Below, piece after piece: positions 42,363 through 52,696 of a stretch of 64,000 bases of DNA. Origin of the DNA: Rhinolophus ferrumequinum (Eukaryota > Chordata > Mammalia > Chiroptera > Rhinolophidae). The position numbers and the translations under genes are program-made. The notes under the pieces are model-generated. The model had not been told where the DNA came from and did no database searches. It saw only the letters and a list, made by a program, of their open reading frames with translations. Positions within the stretch are counted from its first letter, which is position 1; each line of letters begins with the position of its first letter. The stretch spans positions 28,398,687-28,462,686 of the forward strand of contig NC_046305.1 in the NCBI RefSeq assembly GCF_004115265.2. Reading direction: 5' to 3'.

Positions 42363-42830
42363 TTCCTCACCCCCCCCCCCCCCAGGTGAGGGAAAAGAAC
42401 TCCCAGCCTTGCCTTCCCAAGCCCTGAGATGAGCTCCTTGCTCCCCAGCCCCACCTGGAGGAGGAGCCAGCTCACAGTTCTGCAGGACCTTGTAGGTGAG
42501 TGAGGGCTGTGACGGAGCCCCACTCAGGGCTCTTAGCTCACTCCATGCTCTCTCTCCAGTTCGCGCAGGTCTTGACTGTCTTTCAGCCCAGCTCCAAGCC
42601 CACCTCCGGTTGCCTGGATACCCTGTCCCTCTGTACTACCTTCCTTTAATTTATTTGACCTACTCCCACCCAGAGTGGGGGACATGGCCTCCATTCCCTA
42701 CTCCGTTCCTGACTCCTCCCTCCAGCCTTCTGTTCTTGATCCCATACCCAGCCTGAAGGGAGGCTTTCCCTGTCCTATAATTAGTTTTTCTAAAATGTGA
42801 ATAAACTTGTTTTATAAAATCCAGGGTTGG
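42363..42830 (+). other. IGSF8: IGSF8 3' UTR with probable small intron
   Basis: A C-run (42370-42383) follows the stop. CAG/GTGAGG at 42383-42391 is a strong donor only 23 nt after the stop. A pyrimidine tract with acceptor CTCTCTCCAG ends at 42559 (an alternative AG lies at 42568), implying an intron of about 174 nt in the 3' UTR. I recall the human transcript also being spliced here; not verified. Confidence 0.5.
42800..42805 (+). terminator. IGSF8: IGSF8 polyadenylation signal
   Basis: AATAAA in the context AAATGTGAATAAACTTG, about 440 bp after the stop codon and matching the expected short 3' UTR. Cleavage is expected near 42820-42830. Confidence 0.85.
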
Positions 42831-43399
42831 CTGTGTCTTCCCTACCATGAGGCTGTAAGAAGCTGGGCGTTGTGGCACTATTCTGGATGACCCAAGCCTC
42901 TTTCCACCACAAACACCATCTGGCCTCTGTGGGCCATGCCACCCACCCCAGGAATGGACACCTGGATTCCATCTGCTGCCTGAGCTGTCAGTGTTGAGCC
43001 AGTTCTTGTTGGGACTTCTACTCGGAGAGGGGAGCACAGAAAGGGGGGTCCTCACTCTCAGGTTCTCCCAGGTTATAGGGCACAGGCTTCCAGCAGTGCC
43101 CTTTCTGAATTCCCTGTACTACTCTGCCCTCTCATTCTGCTGGTCCATCTTGTCTTGGACATGACTCCTCCCACCAGCCCTGGGGCCTCAGTCTTTTTCT
43201 TCCTGATCTTCATTATTCTGTCTGACAGCAGCAGAATAGAAGCTCCAGAACACAGCTGCCTGGATGGTGGGTAAGTCAGGGGAGGCCTGTGTGCCCAAGG
43301 AGCCCCTGCATACACCACCCCACCCAGGCCTTGCCTCACCCCTCTGCATAAGAATTCTCTGATCTTAGAATTCTTACTGCATTGCACCTTAAGAGGCAC

Positions 43400-43580
43400 T
43401 CAGTTTACCTCTTTTAATTCATTTATTTAAACGCTTATCGAGCATTACTCGTTTGCTAGTGTTATTTTTAAAGATGGGGAGAGTGAGGCCCAGAGAAGTG
43501 ATATGACTTACCCAGAATCATAGAGCTAATTAGTGACAGGGTCACAACTAGAACCCAGGTCTCCTGACTCCTTGCACTGT
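43400..43580 (-). repeat. Antisense MIR fragment
   Basis: AAAGATGGGGAGAGTGAGGC, AGAGCTAATTAGTGACAGGG and AACCCAGGTCTCCTGACTCC, MIR in reverse. Just downstream of IGSF8. Confidence 0.7.
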
Positions 43581-43697
43581 ATGCAATAGTGCCCTGAGTG
43601 GTGACTAAGTGGCAAGGAAAGGTATGGCAGGGTCTCAGTAACTTCTATCCAGGCTCAGTTTCTCTGCCCATTCAATTGCAATGGATTAACTACTGTG

Positions 43698-43772
43698 AAA
43701 GAGAGAGAGAGAGACAGAGAGACAGAGAGAGAGACAGAGAGAGAGAGAGAGAAAATGTGTGTGTGTGTGTGT
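43698..43772 (+). repeat. (GA)n-(GT)n microsatellite
   Basis: GA/GACA units at 43698-43752 followed by a GT run to 43772, in the IGSF8-KCNJ9 tail-to-tail gap. Confidence 0.92.
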
Positions 43773-44091
43773 ACAGACAGCCCATTCCCTCCTGCCTATA
43801 CTCCAGCTTTTTCACTGAATTAAGCCAAAATGACATTCCATCCTGCATCCCAACATTTGTTCTTGGGGGAACAGGTGACACCAGGGTTCTGGGACCTCAT
43901 CTTTGACTGATGGTGACTCAGGTGGCCCTGTGACCTGAGGCAAAGACGTCCTCTCTGAGTGGACCCAAACTGGCATGGGCTCTCTCCAAGACCCCCATTC
44001 CTGCTTCCAGGAGGCACAGGTCCCACAGGACCTTAGCTTCCCAGCCTGGAATGGAGCAGACGTGGGTGCTTTCCCCCAAAGGGCTCAGACT

Positions 44092-44097
44092 TTTATT
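44092..44097 (-). terminator. KCNJ9: Candidate KCNJ9 polyadenylation signal
   Basis: The minus strand reads AATAAA in CCTTTAATAAAAGTC. It would end the KCNJ9 transcript near 44075, about 1.2 kb from the IGSF8 end, close to the spacing I recall between the two genes' tails in human. Inferred; other signals are possible. Confidence 0.5.
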
Positions 44098-44453
44098 AAA
44101 GGACAGGAGTGGGTTGTAGCCAGTATTGGAGGGCATGCCTGCCTGGGCACACACTTTTCTCCTACGAGGCCAGCCTCAGGTCCCCTCTACCTCTGTCCCT
44201 TCTCAGCTTGCGATTGATCTTCCCTTCACCATCCTGGGGGGCAAGCCCTGGTGACTGGAATGACACCAAAAGGGGTGGTCAGGGGATGGGAATAGTGTCT
44301 GAAGGGGCCCCTATCCTAGCTGGACAGATAGCAGGCCACAGACCTAGACAGATGTTAGACACCTTCTCTCTCACATTCTCTCCCACATTTAACCCTGCCT
44401 CCAAAGTCCTGCAAGGGCATGTCCAGTATGTTTGCTATAGCATCTTTCCTGCA

Positions 44454-45080
44454 GACATCTTTGCTGCAAGAATTTTTGCCCCAAACATTTTCACCACATA
44501 ACTAACTGGCCATAAGGTAATTTTGCTGTGAGAGAGATAAAAATAACTGGTTGACAGGTTGTGTGTGTGTGTGTGTGGTTGGTTGAATTTGTCCATTGAC
44601 AAATCAACCACCTTTAGTGGACTTAATATATTTAAGCTAGTTGTAATTTTGGTTTCATTTTTTCACTGATAAAATTCTCACAGTTACTCTCATTTTTACA
44701 TTATATAAATCTTAGGTATGGTGCTGGTCTTAAAATAGTTAGCATTTCTTCCCGATGACGATATGTCCCAACAGTTGCTTTCTTATTTTGAAACACACTA
44801 CATTGGGAGGAGAGAGGCCAAGGGCCCTCTTTGAAAGTGCAGAGTTGAGCCCACATTTCCCACAGAAATAAGACAAGTGCTTAGGTACAAACACAAAATA
44901 AAATAAGTTATTTATGCAGTATTGCCATGAATCTACACACTTTTAAATGTATTCAAATACTTTGTATTTTGCAATAAAGTCTTTAATTTTGTTAAGTTCT
45001 TTTTTCCAGTAAAATTACCTTATAACCAATTAGGTACATGGTGAAAATGTTTGCAGCCAAAATGCTTGCAGCAAAGATGC
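44454..45080. mobile_element. DNA transposon with long inverted repeats, family not identified
   Basis: About 78-bp terminal inverted repeats. The left arm begins CATCTTTGCTGCAAGAATTT and contains AAACATTTTCACCA and CCATAAGGTAATTTTGCTG. The right arm, read on the minus strand, begins CATCTTTGCTGCAAGCATTT and contains AAACATTTTCACCATG and TTATAAGGTAATTTTACTG. The roughly 470-bp middle is A/T-rich with a short GT run and no coding capacity. The target duplication is not clear to me. Arms differ at more than ten positions, so it is not very young. Confidence 0.8.
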
Positions 45081-45429
45081 TCCTGTGAAAGTAAGAACCT
45101 ATAAGGTATTCCCCCCTTTGTCACTTCCTGCTCCAACTCCCCACCACCTCTGCAGGAATCCCCTCAAGGTCTGCTTACTGCCTCCTCCTATCAGTCTGCC
45201 TACTTAGCTTCCCCAAACACCATCTCTAGTTGTCACTACCCTATTTCTATTGACAGGTGAGTCCCTGGGCCCAGAGTTAAACTTGTCAGCCTGGATTTCA
45301 GGGTACCCTTTACCTACACAATAGACTCCACCCTTTCTATTTCAGTCTCCACCCCAAGGATCCTCATCTTCTCTTCAGCTACTCTTCAGCTTGTATGCCC
45401 CATCTCCTGATACAACCCCCAGGTCTTTG

Positions 45430-45600
45430 CTTATGGCAGTGGTTCTCAAACTGTAGTTCCATTCCAGCAGCATCAGCATGACCTGGGAACTTATTAGAAA
45501 TGCAAATATTTGGTCTCCATCCCAGACCTATTAAGTCAGAAGGTCTGGGAGTGGGACAGCAGTGTTTCCACAAGCCCTCCAGGTGACTCTGATGCTATAG
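45430..45600 (+). repeat. MER5-type hAT-Charlie fragment
   Basis: Starts AGTGGTTCTCAAACTGTAGT and contains GGAACTTATTAGAAATGCAA and CCCAGACCTATTAAGTCAGA, the well-known MER5 signature. Old mammalian non-autonomous hAT. Confidence 0.85.
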
Positions 45601-45771
45601 CTGCAGGCTTAGCTCCTTCTCTGTGCCTTGCTCAACCCCTAGCTTTCTGATTACCAAACCCTCCTACCCCTGCTTGGAGAGACTGCTCAGGTTCTTCATT
45701 TGAAACAGTTGCCATGGGCATATTTCTCTGTTTCTCCCATGTGCACTGTATTCCAAAATAGGAAACGGGTC

Positions 45772-47776
45772 TGTGGAGACAGAGTCCCAGGGAGCAGTTT
45801 TCAGGCTCTCAGCCTCACGTGGAAAGGTGCTGGCTTGCTTAGTAGATGGCCATCAGCTGTAACTAGTTGGCCATCAGCTGTAGCCTGTTAACCATTGGCC
45901 ACTAATATAACTGCCATGGCTATGCTAGCAAGCGCGGATTGCAGTTGGTGGGTTGGTTGGCAGAGAAGCAGACAGCAGATTGTGCAGATTGTGGCACCTG
46001 CTTCCTATGTCTCCAGCCCAGCCGCCAGCGAGAATATAGTGGTATGACTCCCCTATCTATGGCTCCGTTGGTGTTCCTTTTTGGCTTCACCATATCCTGC
46101 GTTCTTGTGTGGGCAGCGGGACCAGAGTCCCTGCATGACACATGGCACAGCAAGCAGGGTACAGCACCAGCCAGAATCCCCAAAGAGGTAATGGAGCAGT
46201 TCATACGTGTGAAAGCTCAGTTTCAGGAGACCCATGAAGAGCGGCACCAGGAATGGGAGGTGAGGTCTGCCTGGGAGACTCGAGTCTCCAGGTGGCACAC
46301 CACCCTCTTGGCCATACAAAGTGTTGCCTTCCTTTTGGTAGTCTGCTGCTGCCGTAGGTTCCGAGGGTTGCGGACATCTTACATCGAGGACTCCACCTAA
46401 TCAGACGCCTGGCGCGGCAAGCAGGATTCCCGTCAGGCAGGAATGGTGTCTGACTCTGAGCAGGAGGACAGGTGGCCCCCACACTGTGTGTGGTACCCGG
46501 TAGCCACTGTTCTCAGGAGTTGGATCCCTGAGGAGGGATGGGAGGATGTGGATGGCTCTCCAACCAGCATAGGAAAAGCCGTGCAGCTGCCAGAGAGCTG
46601 GATCCCCTTGGAAGGGTGGGAAGACATGGACGGTTCTCCAACCAGCATAGGCCGGAGAAAGTGAAGGTCGTTGCAGCTGTGTGGGCTGGGAAGTGCTTGC
46701 TGGGGTGATCCAGATGTGGGACTTATAGTCCCAGGAGAAAACGCTTGCTGAGTCCTCAGTGGAAGATGCGGGTGACGTCAAGGTCGTCTCTCACCCACAG
46801 GTTGGGGAGGACTTGGAGCCCTCGCCCTGTGCAGAGGGCACACATTGTGAGGCCAACGCACAGCCCTGGCGAATGACTGTGGACTATGGGGAATTGCCTT
46901 CCATGCCTGATTTGATGGACCGCTTGACTGTTTGCTTGGGAACGTACCACCATGTAGTTGAACTGGCGGATGTTTGCTTCCTTTGTCTCACCCCACCGCC
47001 AGCAAGACTGTGGTGCAGGAAGACCCCTTATTGGGGTACACACAAATGTTTGCTTCCTGTGTCTCGTCCAGCCGTCAGTGAGACTGTGGTGCAGGAAGAT
47101 CCCTTGTTGGGGTACAAGCAGATGTTTGCTTTCTATGTCTCAACATCCACCGTCAAGAATATGTAAGCACCTTGGCTGTGAGCCACTGTTGTTCCAGCAC
47201 GGTACCCTGAGAACCCTGGCTGTGCCCAGGAAGAAGGTGGACATCGAGGGACAACCCCTGGGACATTACTTGAACTGGACTAAAACTTCTCATGAGCTGG
47301 GTTCCCGACACAGGGCCCCTCGCGGAAGATGCTTGTTACGTAGGTTGTGAAGCAAGACCCTGGAGGGGTGGAGTGTGGGGACAGAGTCCCAGAGAGCAGT
47401 TTCCAGGCTCTCAGCCTCACGTGGAAAGGTGCTGGCTCGGTTAGTAGATGGCCATCAGCTGTAACTAGTTGGCCATCAGCTGTAGCCAGTTAACCATTGG
47501 CCACTAATATAACTGCCATGGCTATGCTAGCAAGCATGGATTGCGGTTGTTGGGTTGGTTGGCAGAGAAGCGGACGGCAGATTGCAGCTAACAAGTGGGG
47601 TAAGTTGGTTGGCAGAGAAGCAGACGGCGGATTGCGCATTGTATGGAGCCTGCTTCCTGTATCTCCAACCCAGCCTCCAGCAAGACTATAGTGGTATGAA
47701 CTCCCCCATTGGTATTCCTTTTTGGCCATATCCTGCATTCTTACGCAGGGAGCAGGACCAGAGACCTCGCATGACA
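45772..47776 (+). mobile_element. Non-autonomous LTR element with two LTRs (fossil)
   Basis: A 2.0-kb element: 5' LTR 45772-46140, internal region 46141-47373, 3' LTR 47374-47776. The LTRs begin TGTGGAGACAG / TGTGGGGACAG and end CATGACA. A purine-rich stretch (GGAGGGGTGGAG) precedes the 3' LTR. The flanking 5-bp sequences GGGTC (45767-45771) and GAGTC (47777-47781) look like a slightly diverged target duplication. The 1.2-kb interior is far too short for gag-pol-env and I recognise no retroviral domain, so it must have depended on another element's proteins. LTR divergence suggests it is moderately old. Same family as the solo LTR at 34121. Confidence 0.87.
46965..47165 (+). repeat. Internal tandem repeats of the LTR element
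   Basis: About two and a half units of roughly 70 bp, each with GATGTTTGCTT, a TGTCTC segment and AGACTGTGGTGCAGGAAGA (the last copy partial), starting near 46969, 47046 and 47120. The units resemble the LTR stretch CTTCCTATGTCTCCAGCCCA. Confidence 0.75.
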
Positions 47777-48774
47777 GAGTCTTGGACTGTTCACCCCCCA
47801 TGTGCCTGGTTCAGTGTTCAGTGCCAATGGGCACCCAATGAACGATTTGAATGACTTCCTCTCACTGTGCCCTAAGACTAATTCTACTTTCCCAAGGGCC
47901 CCTATGTCTCAGGTCTAGTGAACTCACTCTCTCCATCTCTCCCTGGCCGTCTTCCTCCTCAGAACCTCTCTCTCCCTTCCTACATCTACAGAGGTACTTA
48001 TGAAATCTCACTCCACTGTTAGAAAAGAGCTCTCTATTCCCAGGGACCCAACTCTGGCAGCTCCTATTTCCTGTTTCTCTGCCCAGTAGACAAGGTAATT
48101 CACACCCTGCTGATCCACCTCTATAGTCTTGCATCTTCCCACTCAGCCTGTCACAGTGGTGAAGGTGGGGTTGGGAGGGCACCCTCCTTATCTCTGCCCA
48201 CCTCCATCCAGCTTTCTCTCCTCTGCGTCAGCTGGGGCTACTGTGTCCAGTGAGACAGGTGTGCCATACACAGGGAGGCTGGCTGAGGAGGTGTGTGGGA
48301 ACTAAAATCCAGCCCACACTCTGCTCCCAAAGCCACTCATGCTGGTCTGCAGTGGCATCAGTCTGGAGAAAAAGGGTGCCTTTTAGAATTTGCACAAAGG
48401 TGCTTTATGGGTTAGCAGCAGCCCTGAGTGTATCACCTGTCTGTCAGTCCATTTACCTATGCACCAGCTGTCTCTATCTGCTTCCACCTTTCCATCCAAC
48501 CCATATAAATCCATTCTTCTGTCCATCCATCCACCCATGAACAGATGTGAAGGTCAAACACAGACAGGCTAGTAAGTTCACCCATTCCCCACCCTCCATT
48601 CTCCTGAAATCAGGATCCCTCCCTTCTACATTGGATCCTGGATTCAAGATTCTGAGGGGATTCTCCAAACTTAGTGCATTCTCAGGGACCTCGCCTGTCT
48701 CCTTCTCCACCTTCAATATCCAGCTCCCCAGGTACCTGGGTCTGGCCCTGCCACAGGGGTGTGGAGGAATCTGG

Positions 48775-49109
48775 TCACACCTTGGACTCACCCTCTGGGG
48801 GTGGCAAACAGCCATTCTGTCTCTTGTCAACTCCAGCCCCTCCCCGTACCCCTTCCCCCACTCCCTTCCCCTCCTCCACCTTCTCATCCAGCCGGCTGGG
48901 GATGGACCAGTAGAGATGCGCGTCAAGACGTGCAGCTGCCTCAGCCAGCTCCCGGGCACTGCACGAGGGCGTGGGCACCTCAAAGGTCTGGTGGAAGCTG
49001 GCATAATCCACCTCGTAGAAACCGTCCTCCAGGGTTAGCACTGATGTGAAGCGGTGGCCCCACAGCACCTCATCCACCAAGTAGGAGCTCCGAGCTTGGC
49101 ACGTCATTC
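48775..49109 (-). CDS. KCNJ9: KCNJ9 last coding exon (residues 284-394)
   Basis: 335 coding nt from [20 protein letters not shown] to the stop TGA (48775-48777). It includes [11 protein letters not shown] and the terminal ESKV. The linker [20 protein letters not shown] is the most variable part compared with human and accounts for the one-residue length difference. Acceptor CCCCCAG. Confidence 0.97.
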
Positions 49110-52100
49110 CTGGGGGAGAGGGGCATGAGTAAGGGGGAATCCCAGCCCTAGGCTTCCCTCTCCTGCCTCTCACTCCACAGCCTTATTCCCAGCACCCTTC
49201 CCTATATCCTTCCCCAAGGGCCCAACCTCTTCTGTCCAGCCTACTTTCTCCCCCTCCCAACTTCTGGACTTGCTCAGCTCATCTCTTTTCCAATGCCCAG
49301 CTCCTCTTCATCTCCAACCCACTCTCTCCTCTCCACTAGAGATGCCAATCAGAGCTTAACCTTGAAATTTGCCTTGGGGATCATCAAGTGCAACTTCCCT
49401 CTCCATATAGGGCTCCCACTGGAGCATTCCCAATTGTGGGCAACTGGCTTGTACCTGATTACCTCCCAGAATTGAGAGCTCACCACCTCACAAGGCTCCC
49501 ACTCCTTTGCATGATGCCTCTAATAGTGGGGTTGTTCTTTATATAGAGCTAAAATCTGCCTCCCAGGATTTTACTCCCTGGTTTAATTCCCCTGACATAT
49601 GACACCCCTTTAAGTATCTAAAAACAGGAATCTCAGGTTCTATCATGTCTTCTCTTCTTCAGGGTGAACATCCCTCTCACCCTCCACTATTCCTCATGTG
49701 ACCTGGCTTCCCAAAATTTTACTTTCTTGACTGTAAACCAGAATGGCCAAGGAGGATCCTTTAAGCACTTTGTTTTAAATACTCCAATCGTGGCCTGATC
49801 CTTGCATGAGAGAGGGCTCACCACCTTTTTTCTGGCCATGATGCTTTAGCTAATAGGGTCCAAGATTACATTACATAAACATTTTGGAAGCTGTATCACA
49901 TTGCTATGACATTAAGCCTGTGGCCAACTAAAACCCCCAGTTCTTTTTCACCAGAGCTCTTCCATGCTGTGCTTACATAAGTGATTTGGTTTTTAAGCCT
50001 AAATGTAGACTTTTATATTTATTCCTTTTAAATGTCATCTTGTTGGATTTTGGCTCGTTATACTTGCTTTTCAAAAGCATGTTGGATCCTGACTCTCTCA
50101 CCCAAAATATTACCATCCTTTCCAGCTTTGTCTCAGACAAGCTCCCATCCCTACCTTCACCACACCCTCCTTGCCCTGAGCCTGTGTCCTGTCCTCAATA
50201 GGTGGGCATACCCCACAGGGCAAGTGATTTTCCTCCTACCCTAGGGTCTCCCTTATCTACCTCAGCCTATGTCCACCTCAGAACAAGGGGGAACAGAAGA
50301 CTGAACATCAGCTAACCAGAGACCAGCTCCCACCATTGCAATCCCCACACTAAGACGTTTTAGGGTCACTGGTATCCTTAGTTCCTTTGATGAAGTCTGG
50401 AATAGGAAGTATCCAGTGGGGGAGGGGAAGAAGAGGCAAAAGGGACAATGGGGAGAGAGGAGTTGAAAGGAAGAGAGGGAGGGTCTGGGGTTACAAAGGG
50501 AGAAGTGGGCTGGGTAGAAAATTCTCTGTAAGGGGAGGGGCTGCCTCCTGTACTGGCAAAATGGTGTGAGCTGGAGGGATAGAGAGGAAAGGGGGTAGGG
50601 TGAATGGAAGAGGGAAAGAGCTAGGGGGAGCCTAGGGGTGGTGAAGAAGTAATGGGGAACACTGAGGCAGAGGGTGGCGTGTAAAGGCTCAGCTTGAAGG
50701 GGCCAAGCAGGGGGTTTGAAGGCGCCAGCTTGTGGGGGAAGCCAGCAAAGTCAGTCACCTCTGCAGCATGCCCATGGGCCTTTGGTTATCCACCTGCAGT
50801 TTTCTAATCCTTCTCCCACTCCTAGATCTCAAGTCATGAAGGACTTCATTTGCTTCCCTGGCACTGGCCCTTCCCTACCTGCTCCCAAGCCCTTCACTGT
50901 AGGCCTGAGTTGGAGGTACTGACATCACAGGTGTATTGCCAGTTCCTACTGGGAAGCTACTAGAAATGCCAGTATCATCTATTTCCTTTGTCAATGGAAA
51001 CTGAAAAATCATTTGATGAATGGGGAAACTGAGGCAGACGTGAGGCCAGATATCAACCTCTCCCTAAAGTCCAGCCTACGAATAACTCAGGTCATGGAAA
51101 ACCCTCCCCACCAAATTCCAGTGGCCCGGACTTTTCAGAATGACAAAAACCGTGAACCCAACCCCTACTTCCAACTCCATACCACTAAGCACACTGAAGC
51201 CAGACTGCCTGTGTCCTCTCCACACATGGCCACTTAATAGCTTATGGCAGCGGACAACTTACTTAACCTTTCATTGGGGCAATCTCCTTTCTAAAGAATG
51301 AGCACAATAACAAGAAGTTACCTTTATGGAGTTCTCCTTAAGATTAAGATTGAATGAATTCAGAGGGGTAAGATACTTTGGAGTTGTGCAGGACACAGAG
51401 CAATCACTGGATGAGTGGTAGCTACTAGTAGCCCTCTCACCTATTCCCAGCAACACAGACCTCCCAGACCCAGGCCCCAGGCCAGGGCCACTTTGGGGAA
51501 TCTATCCACGCTTTCTCTGGGCTCTCTGTGGAGTCACTCTGCTAACAGGCCCCTCCCAACAGAGGTCCCCCATCTCACCTCACTCTCTCACACTCCACCA
51601 GCCTCTCTGCCTATCCTCTCCCCGGTACCTGGCCTCTCCTCTTTGCCCCTGCCTTCCTCTGTCAGTGCCCACCCCCATCCAGGCCCTTCTAAGTCAGGTT
51701 CTCCACCCACCCCATTCCCCTCCTCTCACTGGCCCCGCACCCGTGGCTTCCACCATGCCCTCAAGGATGACAACGATCTCGAAATCGTCCCTCTCTAGGG
51801 CGCGGCGCGATGCCTCCCAGAAGGGGCTGGCAGCGTCGATCTCGTGGCTGATGACGAGCGGAGAGACGAGGAAGAGGCGGTCGTCGCCTGTGTCGAAGCC
51901 CACGCTGAGGTCGGTCTGATGCAGCGGGATGAACTCGCCCTCGAGCGTCTGGCGTGATCGGATGAGCTTGGCGCGAATGGAGGCCTCGACGATGTGCGAC
52001 GAGCGCAGGTCACCCACGCGGAACATGAGGCAGAGGCGGCCATCGCGCAGCGACACCACGGCGTGCGAGGAGAATACGAGCGTGGCGGCTCGCTTGTTGG

Positions 52101-52590
52101 GCTGTGAGATCTTGACGAACATGCAGCCCACCATGAAAGCATTCACCATTGAGCCCAGGATGGCCTGCAGCAACAGCAGCACGATGCCCTCGGGGCACTG
52201 GTCGGTGATGACGCGGTGCCCGTAGCCGATGGTGGTCTCCGTCTCGATGGAGAAGAGGAAGGCGGCCACGAAGCCGTTGAGGTTGTTGACACAGGGTGTC
52301 CAGGCCGTGTCTTCCAGGTGTTCCAGGTCGCCGCGGCCGTAGGCGATGAGCCACCAGATGGCGCCGAAGAAGAGCCAGGTGAGCGCGTAGGCGAGCACGA
52401 AAAAGAGCAGGCTGAGGCGCCACTGCAGGTCTACCAGTGTGGTGAACAGGTCGGTCAGGTAGCGGTACGTCTCGCGCACATTGCCCTGCTGCACGTTGCA
52501 CCGGCCGTCCTTCTCCACGTAGCGCTGGCGGCCGCGGCGCCGCGGCGGCTCTTCGGGGCCGGGTGCAAAGGCGGCGTTCTCCTGCGCCAT
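48775..52590 (-). CDS. KCNJ9: KCNJ9 coding span (GIRK3/Kir3.3), two coding exons
   Basis: A G-protein-gated inwardly rectifying K+ channel subunit that forms heterotetramers with GIRK1/GIRK2 in neurons. Coding exons 51741-52590 and 48775-49109 join in phase to 1,185 nt (394 residues; human 393). Visible features are the N-terminus [21 protein letters not shown]1 ([20 protein letters not shown]), the pore with selectivity filter TIGYG (Gly-Tyr-Gly codons 52219-52227, residues 122-124), M2 ([20 protein letters not shown]), the cytoplasmic Ig-like domain, the YWSI motif linked to lysosomal sorting of GIRK3, and the C-terminal class I PDZ ligand ESKV bound by SNX27. The start ATG has an excellent context (GCCGCCATGG). 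A reading frame open upstream of it begins with GTG and is not a start. Confidence 0.98.
49110..51740 (-). other. KCNJ9: KCNJ9 intron between coding exons (2.6 kb)
   Basis: Contains an L3/CR1 LINE fossil (about 49330-50140), purine-rich GGGAGAGAGG sequence (50400-50650) and otherwise unique DNA. No coding signal. Confidence 0.8.
49330..50140 (+). repeat. L3 (CR1-type) LINE 3' fragment
   Basis: Landmarks of the old mammalian L3/CR1 LINE in order: GGGATCATCAAGTGCAACTT, GTGGCCTGATCCTTGC, TGTGGCCAACTAAAACCCCC, TAAATGTCATCTTGTTGGATTTT and TTGGATCCTGACTCTCTCAC. At roughly 800 bp it is a long surviving piece. Confidence 0.8.
51741..52590 (-). CDS. KCNJ9: KCNJ9 first coding exon (residues 1-284)
   Basis: 850 coding nt containing both membrane helices, the pore and most of the cytoplasmic domain, ending GMVEATG with donor GTGCGG. 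The exon probably extends to 52696 upstream, where the minus strand shows an acceptor (CCTTGCAG), implying a non-coding exon 1 further upstream. GC-rich and CpG-dense. Confidence 0.97.
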
Positions 52591-52696
52591 GGCGGCGGCG
52601 CAGGGCAGTGTCCCGGTCAGCGCCAGCCAGCGCACTGGGGCCCGCGCCGCCGCTTCCTCCCGGCCCTCGGTCTGCCCCTGGGCGTCCTCGCAGCTC
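52591..52696 (-). other. KCNJ9: KCNJ9 5' UTR portion of exon 2
   Basis: 106 bp between a consensus acceptor (TTAAGTCCTTGCAG, minus strand) and the ATG, GC-rich. The non-coding first exon was not located; it should lie at higher coordinates, before KCNJ10. Confidence 0.55.

Larger units (their letters stand above)
44075..48774 (-). other. KCNJ9: Presumed KCNJ9 3' UTR, enlarged by insertions
   Basis: If the signal at 44092 is used, the KCNJ9 3' UTR spans about 4.7 kb. About 2.6 kb of that is the LTR element and the long-TIR transposon. The extent is an inference from the poly(A) signal and gene spacing. I see no gene in it. Confidence 0.45.

Noticed and set aside
45939-46400. A 153-codon plus-strand frame
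   Set aside because: It lies across the 5' LTR and interior of the LTR element and shows no recognisable domain. Treated as part of the fossil, not a host gene.
52590-52635. In-frame 15-codon upstream extension of KCNJ9
   Set aside because: The apparent first codon is GTG on the minus strand, not ATG. The ATG at 52590 has a near-perfect initiation context and matches the known protein start.
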